A stretch of 64,000 nt of DNA, taken from positions 62,001-126,000 of the forward strand of contig CBDBLZ010000020.1 of the NCBI GenBank assembly GCA_965207385.1, read 5' to 3'. The position numbers and the translations under genes were made by a program. Below the pieces are notes generated by a model. That model was not told the origin of the DNA, searched no databases, and saw only the letters and a program-made list of their open reading frames with translations. Source of the DNA: CAZXEU01 sp965207385. GTDB lineage: Bacteria > Bacteroidota > Rhodothermia > Rhodothermales > Bin80. Below are positions 1-8,919 of this stretch, one piece after another (position 1 is the stretch's first letter; each line of letters begins with the position of its first letter).

Positions 1-11
1 ACGCTGCCGAA

Positions 12-1502
12 CTAGAGCTCCCAGCCCGGCCGGTATTCGCGCGTCCGCAAGGTATTGGCCTCTTCGTCGCCCTTGAACTCCATCTTGTCGGCATCCCAGG
101 CCAGCTGCCTTCCGGTGCGCAGGGCGACGGCCAGGTGGCACGTGGCCTCCGCTATATCGTGTGCGTTGATGAAGCTGCCCCGGCTCTGCTTTCCGTCGCG
201 GATGGCGTGCATGTACTCATCCACCGCACCGGTCACCTCTTCGTCCGGTCGGGCCGGCGGAATGGATCCCTTCAGGGCCTCCATCCGGCTCTCCGGAAGC
301 AGCCGGAAACGGCGCCCGTGGTAGTCGCCCAGAATCGTGCCGAATTCTCCCACCAGCAGCATGCCCTGGTTGGAGAGTTCCTCTCCGGGCGCGAGGAGTC
401 CCCGCTTTATGCGCGGCTTCATGCCCCCGTCGTACCAGTAGAGGTCCATGCTGTCAAACTCGAAGTGGGCCGTGCTGGCTGCGGGGAAGGCCACGCTTGA
501 GCGGCGCCACTGACTCTGGTTGCCCACGATGACTGCTCCGGTGGCGGCATTCGCCTGCACGTGCCGGACCCGCCCCGGGTCAAGCATGCGAAAGATCCTC
601 CACAGGCTGTAATTGCCCATGTCTCCAAAGCAGCCGCTGCCGAAGTCATACCAGCCACGAAACAGCGCATGCGTATAGTCTATATGGTAGGGGCGATCCG
701 GCACCGGACCCAGCCACAGATTCCATTCGAGGCCCTTGGGCACCCGCATGGCTTCCTTCGGATTCTCCAGCCATCCCTGCGGCCACACAGGACGGTTGCT
801 CCAGTTGTGGACTTCCCTCACCTGGCCGATGATGCCCTGGTCAAGCCACTCCTTCAGCTGATAGAAATCCGCATCGTTCTGCCATGCCATGAGATGCGTT
901 GTCACGCCGGTTTCCTTTGCTACCGCCACCACCCGGTGCACCTCGTGCAGCGTATTGGCCACAGGCTTGTGCGAGACGACCGCCTTGCCGGCCTCCATGG
1001 CGGCGATGTTCACGGCGCCGTGCAAGTGGTCCGGCGTCATGTCGATGACCGCGTCGATGGATTCCGAGTCGGCGAGCATTTCGCGATAATCCACGTACGT
1101 CTTGCAGCCGGTGTAATCCGCCTGGTTTCTCACGTTGGCATAGTAGCCCTCGACGACTTCGCGACCGGCTTCCCGGCCTGCGCGGATTCCCGTCTCGGAG
1201 CCCCAGCTGGAGTTTCCAAGGAACCGGCGGACGCTATTGCGAACGCCGTGCGGGCTCCAGTCCCGGTAGTCATCGGAATCTTCATTTGGATCGCAGATGC
1301 ACGCCAGGTGGAGGTCCTCTCGCGGCAGCCAGTCGCCCATCAGCTGGCGGAGTGCCTGCGTCCCGCTGCCCACCAGGGCAACATTAATCTTGTCGCTCGG
1401 CGCCACGTGACCTTGGCCGCCGAGCACGCGGCGAGGCACCACGCTGACCGCGGCAGCAGTGGCAAGAAACTGGCGGCGATTGATGTTGGAGTGCGCTGGC
1501 AT
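12..1502 (-). CDS. Tat-exported Gfo/Idh/MocA-family oxidoreductase
   Basis: 496-residue NAD(P)-dependent oxidoreductase of the Gfo/Idh/MocA family, which acts on sugars, inositols and related polyols. The N-terminus has a twin-arginine motif (NRRQFLA, residues 8-14) followed by a short Ala/Val-rich segment, so export to the periplasm is likely. The Rossmann dinucleotide loop is near residues 41-48 (VALVGSGT). The catalytic EKP motif of the family appears as HKP (178-180), keeping the lysine. The length, above the usual 350-400, fits the long exported subgroup. The stop codon lies at 12-14, so the gene is complete. It is divergent from the sugar isomerase gene at 1595, with 92 bases between them that must hold both promoters. 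The substrate cannot be told from sequence. Confidence 0.88.
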   Translation of the reverse strand: MPAHSNINRRQFLATAAAVSVVPRRVLGGQGHVAPSDKINVALVGSGTQALRQLMGDWLPREDLHLACICDPNEDSDDYRDWSPHGVRNSVRRFLGNSSWGSETGIRAGREAGREVVEGYYANVRNQADYTGCKTYVDYREMLADSESIDAVIDMTPDHLHGAVNIAAMEAGKAVVSHKPVANTLHEVHRVVAVAKETGVTTHLMAWQNDADFYQLKEWLDQGIIGQVREVHNWSNRPVWPQGWLENPKEAMRVPKGLEWNLWLGPVPDRPYHIDYTHALFRGWYDFGSGCFGDMGNYSLWRIFRMLDPGRVRHVQANAATGAVIVGNQSQWRRSSVAFPAASTAHFEFDSMDLYWYDGGMKPRIKRGLLAPGEELSNQGMLLVGEFGTILGDYHGRRFRLLPESRMEALKGSIPPARPDEEVTGAVDEYMHAIRDGKQSRGSFINAHDIAEATCHLAVALRTGRQLAWDADKMEFKGDEEANTLRTREYRPGWEL

Positions 1503-1594
1503 GGAGAGCTTCGTTTGTTTCCGGACCGTACCACAGAATATACTTTCCCGGCGCGGCTATATTCCACCTTCCACCCAGCAATCGGGTAGCTCCC

Positions 1595-2446
1595 ATGAAG
1601 ACACTTGACAGAAGATCCTTCCTGCGCCGCGCCACATTGGGTGCGGCAGCCCTGGCTCCGGTCCTTACCCTTCGCAAGAAGTACGCTCCGGATATGGCCA
1701 TCGGGTTCCAGACCTGGGTAGTGCGTGAGCCGCTGGCCGAGGACTTCGCCGGAACGCTCGCCGAAATGGCCAGCCAGGGCTACGAGACGCTGGAGATGTG
1801 CTCGCCTGCCGGCTATTCCAGATTCGGTTTCGGCCCCATCGCTGAACTCGGAACCAAGAGCATCAAGAGCATGATCACGGATGCGGGGCTGACGTGCGCG
1901 AGCAGCCACTTTACGCCCATGGAGCTTCGCGAGGATCTGGAAGCGAGCATCGAGTTTGCCCAGGAACTCGGTCTGTCGCAGATGGTGATTTCGTCGGCGG
2001 GCATCCGGGCCGACGCCTCGCTTGAGGACTGGAAGCGCGTCTCCGCGGACATGAACAGCTGGGGCGAGGCGATTTCCGAAGCAGGGCTGCAGTTCGCCTA
2101 TCACAACCACAATTTTGAGTTTGAGAAGGTAGAAGGACGTCTCATTTACGACATACTTCTGGATGAGCTCAATCCCGCGATCGTCAAGATGCAGTTCCAG
2201 GTCTGGGTGGTCAGCATCGGATACCATGCTGCCGACTACTTCCGGGCGCACCCCGGACGCTATATTTCCGCGCACCTGGCCGACTACTCGGGCAAGGACG
2301 AAGAGCAGGTGGCCGTCGGCCAGGGCGTGGTGGACTGGGCCGATTTCTTTGAGGCCGGGAGCACAGGCGGATTGCAGAACATCTTCGTCGAAATGGGACC
2401 CGAGCTGCTTGCCGATAGCGCAGCGTACCTGCACGGACTCAGATAG
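1595..2446 (+). CDS. Exported sugar phosphate isomerase/epimerase-like TIM-barrel protein
   Basis: 283-residue protein of the xylose isomerase-like TIM-barrel superfamily (AP_endonuc_2 fold). A twin-arginine motif (DRRSFLRR, residues 5-12) and a hydrophobic stretch follow the start, so it is probably Tat-exported. Family features include YHNHNFEF (169-176), a PGRY segment (220-223) followed by HLADYS, and a C-terminal IFVEMG glutamate. The strand after NPAIVKMQ normally reads LD-x-x-W, with the Asp a metal ligand; here it reads FQVWVV with Gln202 in that place, so metal binding may be altered. It is divergent from a Tat-exported Gfo/Idh/MocA gene, a frequent partner family in sugar oxidation and epimerisation clusters. 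The real substrate is unknown. Confidence 0.82.
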   Translation: MKTLDRRSFLRRATLGAAALAPVLTLRKKYAPDMAIGFQTWVVREPLAEDFAGTLAEMASQGYETLEMCSPAGYSRFGFGPIAELGTKSIKSMITDAGLTCASSHFTPMELREDLEASIEFAQELGLSQMVISSAGIRADASLEDWKRVSADMNSWGEAISEAGLQFAYHNHNFEFEKVEGRLIYDILLDELNPAIVKMQFQVWVVSIGYHAADYFRAHPGRYISAHLADYSGKDEEQVAVGQGVVDWADFFEAGSTGGLQNIFVEMGPELLADSAAYLHGLR

Positions 2447-2500
2447 AGCCTGCGCTCTGCGCGGTAGCGCACAGCCGGCCTTCCATCTAGACTGGCCAAT

Positions 2501-3337
2501 ATGGACACAGCCACGGTCGTCAGGGTAGCGGCCATCCAGATGTGCTCGCGCCAGGACCGGTCAGAAAACCTGGCACTGGCCGCCGAACTCCTGCAGCAAG
2601 CTGCGGAGCAGCAGGCGGACATCGTGGCACTGCCGGAGAATTTTTCCTTCCTGGATCGAGAGGGCGACAAGCTGGGCGTTATCGAGGATTTCGACAGCGG
2701 CCCCAGCATACGGCTTCTGCGCGAGTTTTCGGCAAGGACCGGCATCGTCGTTGTGGGAGGCAGTGTACCGCTCGGCACGGCGGACGGCAAGCGGGTCACC
2801 AATTCCTGCCTGGTGTTCGGCAAAGGAGGCGCGCTCTGCGCGCGTTACGACAAGATTCACCTGTTCGACATCGCGCTGGACAGCGCCCACGCCTTCCAGG
2901 AGAGCCGCTACATCGCACCCGGGAAAGATTCGGTTGTATTCGAGTGCCTTGGCTACACAATGGGGCTCAGCATCTGCTACGACGTGCGCTTTCCGGAGCT
3001 CTACCGCCAACTGGCGCTTGCCGGTGCCAAGACTATATTCGTTCCCTCGGCCTTTACCATGCGCACGGGTCGCGACCACTGGGCGGCTCTGCTGCGGGCG
3101 AGAGCCATCGAGAATCTGGCCTATGTTGTGGCGCCAGCGCAATGGGGTCGCCACAATGACCGTCGCGAAAGCTACGGAAGGGCCCTGATCATCGACCCGT
3201 GGGGACAGATTCTGGCTGAAGCACCGGACCGCAACTGCGTAATCGTGGCCGACCTGGACTTTGCCTACCTGCAGGATATCCGGCTGCGGCTGCCGTGCCT
3301 GGATCATGCGGTGCTTCTGGGCAAGAACACTACGTAG
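2501..3337 (+). CDS. Carbon-nitrogen hydrolase (nitrilase superfamily, Nit1/Nit2-like)
   Basis: 278-residue cytoplasmic amidase of the nitrilase superfamily. The full catalytic triad is visible: Glu46 in ALPENFSF, Lys118 in RYDKIHLF and Cys159 in SICYDVRFPELYR. The segments around the triad resemble the Nit1/Nit2 branch, whose members hydrolyse omega-amides such as deaminated glutathione or alpha-ketoglutaramate; that exact substrate is an inference. The length is normal for the family and there is no signal peptide. The start at 2501 is the first ATG and leaves 54 bases after the upstream gene, so co-transcription is possible but the functions are not obviously linked. Confidence 0.88.
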   Translation: MDTATVVRVAAIQMCSRQDRSENLALAAELLQQAAEQQADIVALPENFSFLDREGDKLGVIEDFDSGPSIRLLREFSARTGIVVVGGSVPLGTADGKRVTNSCLVFGKGGALCARYDKIHLFDIALDSAHAFQESRYIAPGKDSVVFECLGYTMGLSICYDVRFPELYRQLALAGAKTIFVPSAFTMRTGRDHWAALLRARAIENLAYVVAPAQWGRHNDRRESYGRALIIDPWGQILAEAPDRNCVIVADLDFAYLQDIRLRLPCLDHAVLLGKNTT

Positions 3338-3394
3338 CAGCGGCCCTGAGGCCGGGCTCGCAACCAATACAGCAACAATTCCACGCCACTCGTC

Positions 3395-6300
3395 ATGAAC
3401 TCTCGATTCAGCATCCCCGCCATCCTGCTCCTTTTCGCCTATCCTGCCTCGGGCCAGGACGCCGTCGTATCCGAGGCAAACTATTCGGGCCTGGAGCTTC
3501 GCGGCATCGGGCCCGCGTTTACGTCCGGGCGCATCGCCGACATTGCGATGGATCCTGGCGATGACAATGTGTGGTATGTAGCCGTGGGCTCCGGCGGCGT
3601 CTGGAAAACCGACAATGCCGGCACTACGTGGGAATCACTCTTTGACGGCCAGGGGTCGTATTCCATTGGCGCCATCACGCTGGATCCGGGTAACCCCCAC
3701 TCCGTGTGGGTCGGAACAGGCGAAAACGTGGGAGGACGCCACGTCGGTTACGGTGACGGCATCTACCGGAGCGACGACGGAGGCAATAGCTGGTCCAACA
3801 TGGGACTCAGAGAGAGCGAGCACATTTCGCGCATCATCGTGCACCCCGACGATTCGGACATCGTGTGGGTCGCGGCGCAGGGACCACTCTGGAGCTCCGG
3901 CGGCGAGCGTGGCCTGTTCAAGACCACCGATGGCGGTGCCACCTGGAGAAGGACGCTCGGGGACGATCAGTGGGTGGGTGTAACGGATGTGGTCATCGAT
4001 CCGCGCGATCCCGACCGGTTGTACGCTGCCACGTGGCAGCGCCATCGCAATGTGGCCTCCTACATGGGCGGCGGCCCGGGCTCGGGCATTCACCGGAGCA
4101 CGGACGGCGGGGAAACCTGGCAAGAGACCAGGAAGGGCATCCCGACTTCCAACCTGGGCAAGATCGGGCTCGCCATCAGCCCGCACAATCCGGACTATGT
4201 GTACGCCGCAATCGAGCTTGATCGGACCACCGGAGGCCTGTTCCTCTCACGCAACCGGGGTGCCAGCTGGACACGGATGTCGGACGCCGTAAGCGGGGCT
4301 ACCGGGCCGCACTACTACCAGGAGCTGTATGCCTCACCCCATGTGGAGGGCCGGCTCTACCTGATGGATGTACGCGTGCAGGTCTCGGACGATCACGGCG
4401 CCACCTTCCGCCGCATGACCGAGAGCGACAAACACTCGGACAACCACGCGATAGCATTCCGTCCGGACGATCCGGACTATATCCTGATGGGCACGGATGG
4501 GGGTCTGTTCGAGACGTTTGACGGCACGCGTACCTGGCACTTCATTTCCAATTTGCCCGTTACCCAGTATTACAAGGTTGCGGTGGACGATGCCCTTCCC
4601 TTTTACAACGTCTACGGCGGCACGCAGGACAACGGATCGCACGGCGGACCCTCGCGCACCGATAACCGTCACGGCATTCGCAACGCCGACTGGTTCAAGA
4701 TTCTGGGCGCGGACGGGCACCAGACCGCTACCGAGCCCGGCAACCCCGACATCGTCTATGCAGAAACGCAACAGGGCGGATTGCATCGCATCGACCGCAT
4801 TACAGGAGAGCAGGTATCGATCCAGCCCGGGCCCCGCGAAGGCGAAAAATTCGAGCGCTACAACTGGGACGCTCCGATAGTGGTGAGCCCGCACGCCCCT
4901 GCTACGCTTTATTTCGGCTCCTACCGCGTATGGAAGTCCACGGATCGCGGCGACAGCTGGGAGCCCGTTTCAGGAGATCTCACGCGGGACCAGGAACGGT
5001 TCTCTCTCCCTATCATGGGCCGCGTCCAGAGCTGGGACAATGCGTGGGATCTCGGGGCCATGTCGGTCTACAATACGATCACGTCCCTTGCCGAGTCACC
5101 GGTGGAAGCAGGCCTCCTGTACGCCGGTACGGACGACGGCCTGGTGCATGTCAGCGAGAATGACGGCACGGACTGGCGTCGCATCGAAGTTGGCAGCATG
5201 CCTGGCGTGCCGGCAACGGCGTTTGTCAATCACGTGTACGCAGACGTGCACGACGCCGACGTGGTGTACGTTGCCCTCGACAACCACAAGTTCGGAGACC
5301 TCGATCCCTACCTCTTGAAGAGCACGGACCGGGGAGAGAGCTGGACATCCATAACAGGCAACCTGCCGGAGCGCACGCTAGTATGGCGCCTGGTCCAGGA
5401 TCATGTAAATCCCGGGCTGCTTTTTGCCGCCACGGAGTTCGGCATATACTTCACGGTCGACGGAGGGGGTGAATGGGTGAAACTCAAGACACCCACCATC
5501 TCGTTTCGGGACATCACCATTCAGCGCCGGGAAAGCGACCTTGTGGCGGCAAGCTTCGGCCGCGGCTTCTTCGTCCTGGATGACTACAGCCCGCTGCGCG
5601 AAGTCTCACCTGAATTCCTTGCCGGGCCCGCCCACCTTTTTGCTCCCAGAGAGGCTTACCTGTATTCGCCCCGTGACGTCGCCGGCGGCTCGCAGGGATC
5701 CAATTACTTCACTGCGCCCAATCCTGACTTCGGTGCCACGTTCACGTACTACGTGAAGGAAGGGGCCTCCACGCTCCGCCAGGAGCGCGTTGAGCGCGAG
5801 AAGGCGGCGGGCGACGCCAATATTCCGTTCCCAGGCTGGGAGGCCCTTGAAGCAGAGAGAAACGAGGTGCCCGATGCACTTCACGTCGTTGTGCGGGATG
5901 CGAGCGGCGAACTGGCAGGGCGCGTGGAAGCCAACCTTTCTGCCGGCTTGCACAGGGCAAGCTGGAACCTGCGCTATCCGTCGAAAGCACCGCTCACTCC
6001 CGGGGGAGGCTCTGGAAGCAGCAGCGGGTTCATGGCAACGCCGGGAACCTATTCCGCCAGCCTCGTCCGGACCTCCGATGGGGTCGAGACGACTTTGGCC
6101 GGACCTGTGACCTTCGAGGTGACGCTGCTCCATGAGCCTGCGTTGCGCGGTGCGGCGCCGGAGGCAATCACGCTCTTCCGCAAGGAAATGGAGCGCTTGC
6201 AGGGTGAAATGGCTACATTCAACCGCAAGCTCGACCACCAGCTCGACCGTGTTTCGGCCATGCAGACCGCGCTGGCCAGGGCGTCGCTGCCGGATGCGGA

Positions 6301-6607
6301 TCTGACGGCTCGCATGCACCAGGCCCGCGAGACGCTCCTGGACATGCAGGTGCGCGTCGGCGGCTATGCCTCGCGCCGCGAGGCCGGAGAGCGAACGCGT
6401 CCGACGGCCCAGTCCAGGCTGTTTGCAGGATACCGGGCCCTCGGCACCACATACGGGCCGACGGCGCTGCACCGGGAAAGCGTCGCAAGCGGCGCCAGGG
6501 AGCTGGTCCTTTTGACCGCAGAACTGGACTTGTTCACAACGTCCGTCATGAACCCTCTGGAAGCAGACCTTGAGGCCACGGGCGCCCCGATCATACACGA
6601 CCGGTAG
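3395..6607 (+). CDS. Secreted BNR/sortilin-like multi-blade beta-propeller protein
   Basis: 1070-residue exported protein. A signal peptide covers about residues 1-20 (MNSRFSIPAILLLFAYPASG). Roughly residues 40-740 form repeated Asp-box/BNR blades with S-x-D-x-G-x-(S/T)-W motifs, for example RSDDGGNSW, KTTDGGATW, RSTDGGETW, KSTDRGDSW and KSTDRGESW, as in sortilin/VPS10-type propellers. The C-terminal third is different: a beta-rich segment, then a helical Gln/Arg-rich stretch near 920-1000 with coiled-coil character. Databases often call such proteins glycosyl hydrolase, but no catalytic residues can be assigned and no T9SS tail is present. The next gene, yceI, is convergent only 3 bases away. 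Confidence 0.85.
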   Translation: MNSRFSIPAILLLFAYPASGQDAVVSEANYSGLELRGIGPAFTSGRIADIAMDPGDDNVWYVAVGSGGVWKTDNAGTTWESLFDGQGSYSIGAITLDPGNPHSVWVGTGENVGGRHVGYGDGIYRSDDGGNSWSNMGLRESEHISRIIVHPDDSDIVWVAAQGPLWSSGGERGLFKTTDGGATWRRTLGDDQWVGVTDVVIDPRDPDRLYAATWQRHRNVASYMGGGPGSGIHRSTDGGETWQETRKGIPTSNLGKIGLAISPHNPDYVYAAIELDRTTGGLFLSRNRGASWTRMSDAVSGATGPHYYQELYASPHVEGRLYLMDVRVQVSDDHGATFRRMTESDKHSDNHAIAFRPDDPDYILMGTDGGLFETFDGTRTWHFISNLPVTQYYKVAVDDALPFYNVYGGTQDNGSHGGPSRTDNRHGIRNADWFKILGADGHQTATEPGNPDIVYAETQQGGLHRIDRITGEQVSIQPGPREGEKFERYNWDAPIVVSPHAPATLYFGSYRVWKSTDRGDSWEPVSGDLTRDQERFSLPIMGRVQSWDNAWDLGAMSVYNTITSLAESPVEAGLLYAGTDDGLVHVSENDGTDWRRIEVGSMPGVPATAFVNHVYADVHDADVVYVALDNHKFGDLDPYLLKSTDRGESWTSITGNLPERTLVWRLVQDHVNPGLLFAATEFGIYFTVDGGGEWVKLKTPTISFRDITIQRRESDLVAASFGRGFFVLDDYSPLREVSPEFLAGPAHLFAPREAYLYSPRDVAGGSQGSNYFTAPNPDFGATFTYYVKEGASTLRQERVEREKAAGDANIPFPGWEALEAERNEVPDALHVVVRDASGELAGRVEANLSAGLHRASWNLRYPSKAPLTPGGGSGSSSGFMATPGTYSASLVRTSDGVETTLAGPVTFEVTLLHEPALRGAAPEAITLFRKEMERLQGEMATFNRKLDHQLDRVSAMQTALARASLPDADLTARMHQARETLLDMQVRVGGYASRREAGERTRPTAQSRLFAGYRALGTTYGPTALHRESVASGARELVLLTAELDLFTTSVMNPLEADLEATGAPIIHDR

Positions 6608-6610
6608 AGT

Positions 6611-7213
6611 CTACTCGACTGGTCCTATGAGAAGCTCGGCCCGGACGGTGACTTCGTCGCCCGTCCTAAGCGCCCCGAACATCGCGGTCGGCGCCTGCAG
6701 CCCGTAGTCGCTGAGCAGCAGGCTGTGATTTCCGGCAAAGGAAACGATGCCGTCCTCGCGCAACGTAGCAGAAACGGGAAAGCGCACCTCATTGGTGGCA
6801 GGGCCGAGAGTGAGGGAGCCCGCAACCTCCAGGGTAGAGGCAGAATCCGTGTCTGCCGTGAGGGACTCCACTGCCGTCAGCTCGAATATGACCTCCGGAT
6901 GCTGGTCCACGAGCATGGCCTTGTACATGGTGCGATCCATCAGGCTGCTCTTGTTGCTCTTGATCATGCGCATGGGCACCACCAGACGGACGCTTTCCAC
7001 GCGCGGATGCACAGCCGCTTCGTCCGCTCCGGTGCCGAGCGTCAATTCACCGCTCAGTTCCGTAGCATACACGGTCCATTCCGGCGTATTGTTCGACGTG
7101 CCGTCCACCGAAATCGTGCTTTCGGGCAAGAACTCGTAAGTGGCTGACTGCGCGCTCGCAGTTGCGACGGCAAGAACAAACAGGGCAGGCAGGAGGCAGC
7201 AGATTCTCGACAT
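6611..7213 (-). CDS. YceI-family periplasmic protein
   Basis: 200-residue exported protein with a signal peptide at about residues 1-21 (MSRICCLLPALFVLAVATASA). The mature part has the YceI lipocalin-like pattern: TYEFLPESTISVDGTS, VPMRMIKSNKSSLMDRTM, a HPEVIFELT strand (the family H-P-x-I-x-F signature) and ADSLTLGPATNEVRFPV-type strands. YceI proteins bind polyisoprenoids or other amphiphiles in the periplasm and are often stress-linked. The gene stands alone on the minus strand, converging with the BNR gene, and is divergent from the Gfo/Idh/MocA gene at 7430 across about 216 bases in which I see no further gene. Confidence 0.88.
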   Translation of the reverse strand: MSRICCLLPALFVLAVATASAQSATYEFLPESTISVDGTSNNTPEWTVYATELSGELTLGTGADEAAVHPRVESVRLVVPMRMIKSNKSSLMDRTMYKAMLVDQHPEVIFELTAVESLTADTDSASTLEVAGSLTLGPATNEVRFPVSATLREDGIVSFAGNHSLLLSDYGLQAPTAMFGALRTGDEVTVRAELLIGPVE

Positions 7214-7429
7214 GGCGCGGGAAGGGTCTTGACTGGGAGCTTGACAGGCTGCTTCAAGACGTGAGGCCAGCGCAAAGTTTCACGGGCGCCGCTGCACTGT
7301 CAAGATTCCTTGCAGAATGGATCGGATGTTTGGTAAAGTGGAATTTCAGCGCCGCTGAAGTTAACTTACTTAGCCGCCAGAATTCCCGGCGGATTGCTAA
7401 TTTGCCTTAACCTTCCCCCCTTACGCACG

Positions 7430-8854
7430 ATGAAAGATTCCACTAACGAACGCACGCTCTCGGCTACGCGCCGGGATTTCCTCAAGAAGAGCACGCTTGG
7501 AGCAGCGGCAGTAATGGCTGGTGTTTCGACCGCAGCCAAGCCGCGGCGTTCAGGAGCCAAGGCGCCGGTCATTGCTCCGGTACTTGGCGCTAATGATCAG
7601 CTGGTCGTCGGCTTCATTGGCGTAGGCGGACAGGGCTTCAATTCTCACCTGGTAAACGTGATCAATATTGGCCGCAATGGCGGGCCGCGGCACGAAGTCC
7701 AGCTCAATGCCATTGGCGCCGCCGCGTGCGATCTCTATTCCGGGTACCGTGACCGCGCCCTTGCGGCCCTGGACGGTGCGCGTCAGGCTGCCGGCCGCGA
7801 AGCCAAAGTCACTGTTCACGAGGACTACCAGGCCATTCTGGACAATCCGGACATCGACGCCGTCTTTATCGGCACCGTGGATCACTGGCACGCGCAAATC
7901 GCCATAGACGCCATGGATGCCGGCAAGCATGTTTATTGCGAAAAGCCGATGACGCGGTACATGGATGAAGGCTTCCAGATCTACGACAAGGTCATGGAGA
8001 CAGGCAAGAAATTCCAGATCGGCTCACAGTACTGCACCGAAGGCAAGTGGCACGTGGCCGCTGACATGATCAAGGCGGGCAAGATCGGCCCCCTGGTACT
8101 GGCGCAGGACTCCTACATGCGCAACTCTCCGGACGGTGAGTGGAATTATTACCAGCTCGACGAAGGAGTCGTGCCCGGCAAGACGCTGGACTGGAAGAAG
8201 TGGCTTGGACCTGTTTCCGAGCGCGATTTCAATCCGCAGCACTATCACAGGTGGCGCAAGTACTACCCGTACTGCGCTGGCATTCTGGGCGACCTTCTTG
8301 CCCACCGGATACACCCGCTGCTCATTGCCACGGGCGCGCCCGAATTCCCGAAGCGTGTGTGCTCTGTCGGCAACAAGTCCATCACGGACGCAACGCTTGG
8401 GCCGGAGGATCGCTCGGTTACCGAGAACACGCAGCTGCTGACCGAATTCCCGAGCGGCTTGTGCATGATGATCACGGGCTCCAGTGTCAATCAGCAGGGC
8501 CTGCCGCAGGTTATTCGAGGCAACGAAGGCACCCTGTTCTTCGGCAATGGCCGCGTAGAGCTGAGGCCGGAGCGTCCGTTTGCCGATCTGGTGGACGCCG
8601 AGACGGTGGAGAACATCGAGCCGGGCTTCAGCGTGCCGCATCATATCGCGGACTTCTTCACGGCGATTCGCGACGACACCGAGACCAACGGCAACATCGA
8701 CGTGGCCATCAAGGCGCAGACCATCATCTCCATGTCGGAGATGTCGGAGCGCCTGGGCGAAATGCTCTACTTCGATGAGAAGACCCGCAGCCTGAGTACG
8801 GGAAGCGGCAAGAAGATCGAAGCCATTACGTACGGCACGCTCGAAGATTCCTAG
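7430..8854 (+). CDS. Tat-exported Gfo/Idh/MocA-family oxidoreductase
   Basis: 474-residue oxidoreductase. The ATG at 7430 is chosen because it places the twin-arginine motif (TRRDFLKK, residues 13-20) near the N-terminus; an upstream TTG at 7394 would add 12 residues. A dinucleotide-binding loop GFIGVGGQG lies at 61-69. The catalytic motif is canonical, EKP at 171-173 after GKHVYC. Later segments (KWLGPVSERDFNP and HYHRWRKYYPYCAGILGDLLAHRIHPLL) match exported Gfo/Idh/MocA proteins of Bacteroidota and Planctomycetota. A strong intrinsic terminator follows 23 bases after the stop codon, so the transcript probably ends there. Substrate unknown, presumably a sugar or polyol. Confidence 0.9.
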   Translation: MKDSTNERTLSATRRDFLKKSTLGAAAVMAGVSTAAKPRRSGAKAPVIAPVLGANDQLVVGFIGVGGQGFNSHLVNVINIGRNGGPRHEVQLNAIGAAACDLYSGYRDRALAALDGARQAAGREAKVTVHEDYQAILDNPDIDAVFIGTVDHWHAQIAIDAMDAGKHVYCEKPMTRYMDEGFQIYDKVMETGKKFQIGSQYCTEGKWHVAADMIKAGKIGPLVLAQDSYMRNSPDGEWNYYQLDEGVVPGKTLDWKKWLGPVSERDFNPQHYHRWRKYYPYCAGILGDLLAHRIHPLLIATGAPEFPKRVCSVGNKSITDATLGPEDRSVTENTQLLTEFPSGLCMMITGSSVNQQGLPQVIRGNEGTLFFGNGRVELRPERPFADLVDAETVENIEPGFSVPHHIADFFTAIRDDTETNGNIDVAIKAQTIISMSEMSERLGEMLYFDEKTRSLSTGSGKKIEAITYGTLEDS

Positions 8855-8877
8855 GAGTCTTTACGCCTGCGATCTTA

Positions 8878-8913
8878 GGGAGCCGGGTGTCAATCACCCG
8901 GCTCCCTTTTTTT
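8878..8913 (+). terminator. Strong rho-independent terminator
   Basis: A perfect 12-bp stem (GGGAGCCGGGTG at 8878-8889 with CACCCGGCTCCC at 8895-8906), a 5-base loop TCAAT and a run of seven T. It follows the Gfo/Idh/MocA gene by 23 bases and sits just before apbE. A possible GTG start for apbE at 8887 lies inside the stem, which argues against that start. Confidence 0.93.
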
Positions 8914-8919
8914 GGCCCC

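Noticed and set aside
561..1589. 342-codon forward frame opposite the first Gfo/Idh/MocA gene
   Set aside because: His/Arg/Val-rich shadow of the real minus-strand gene.
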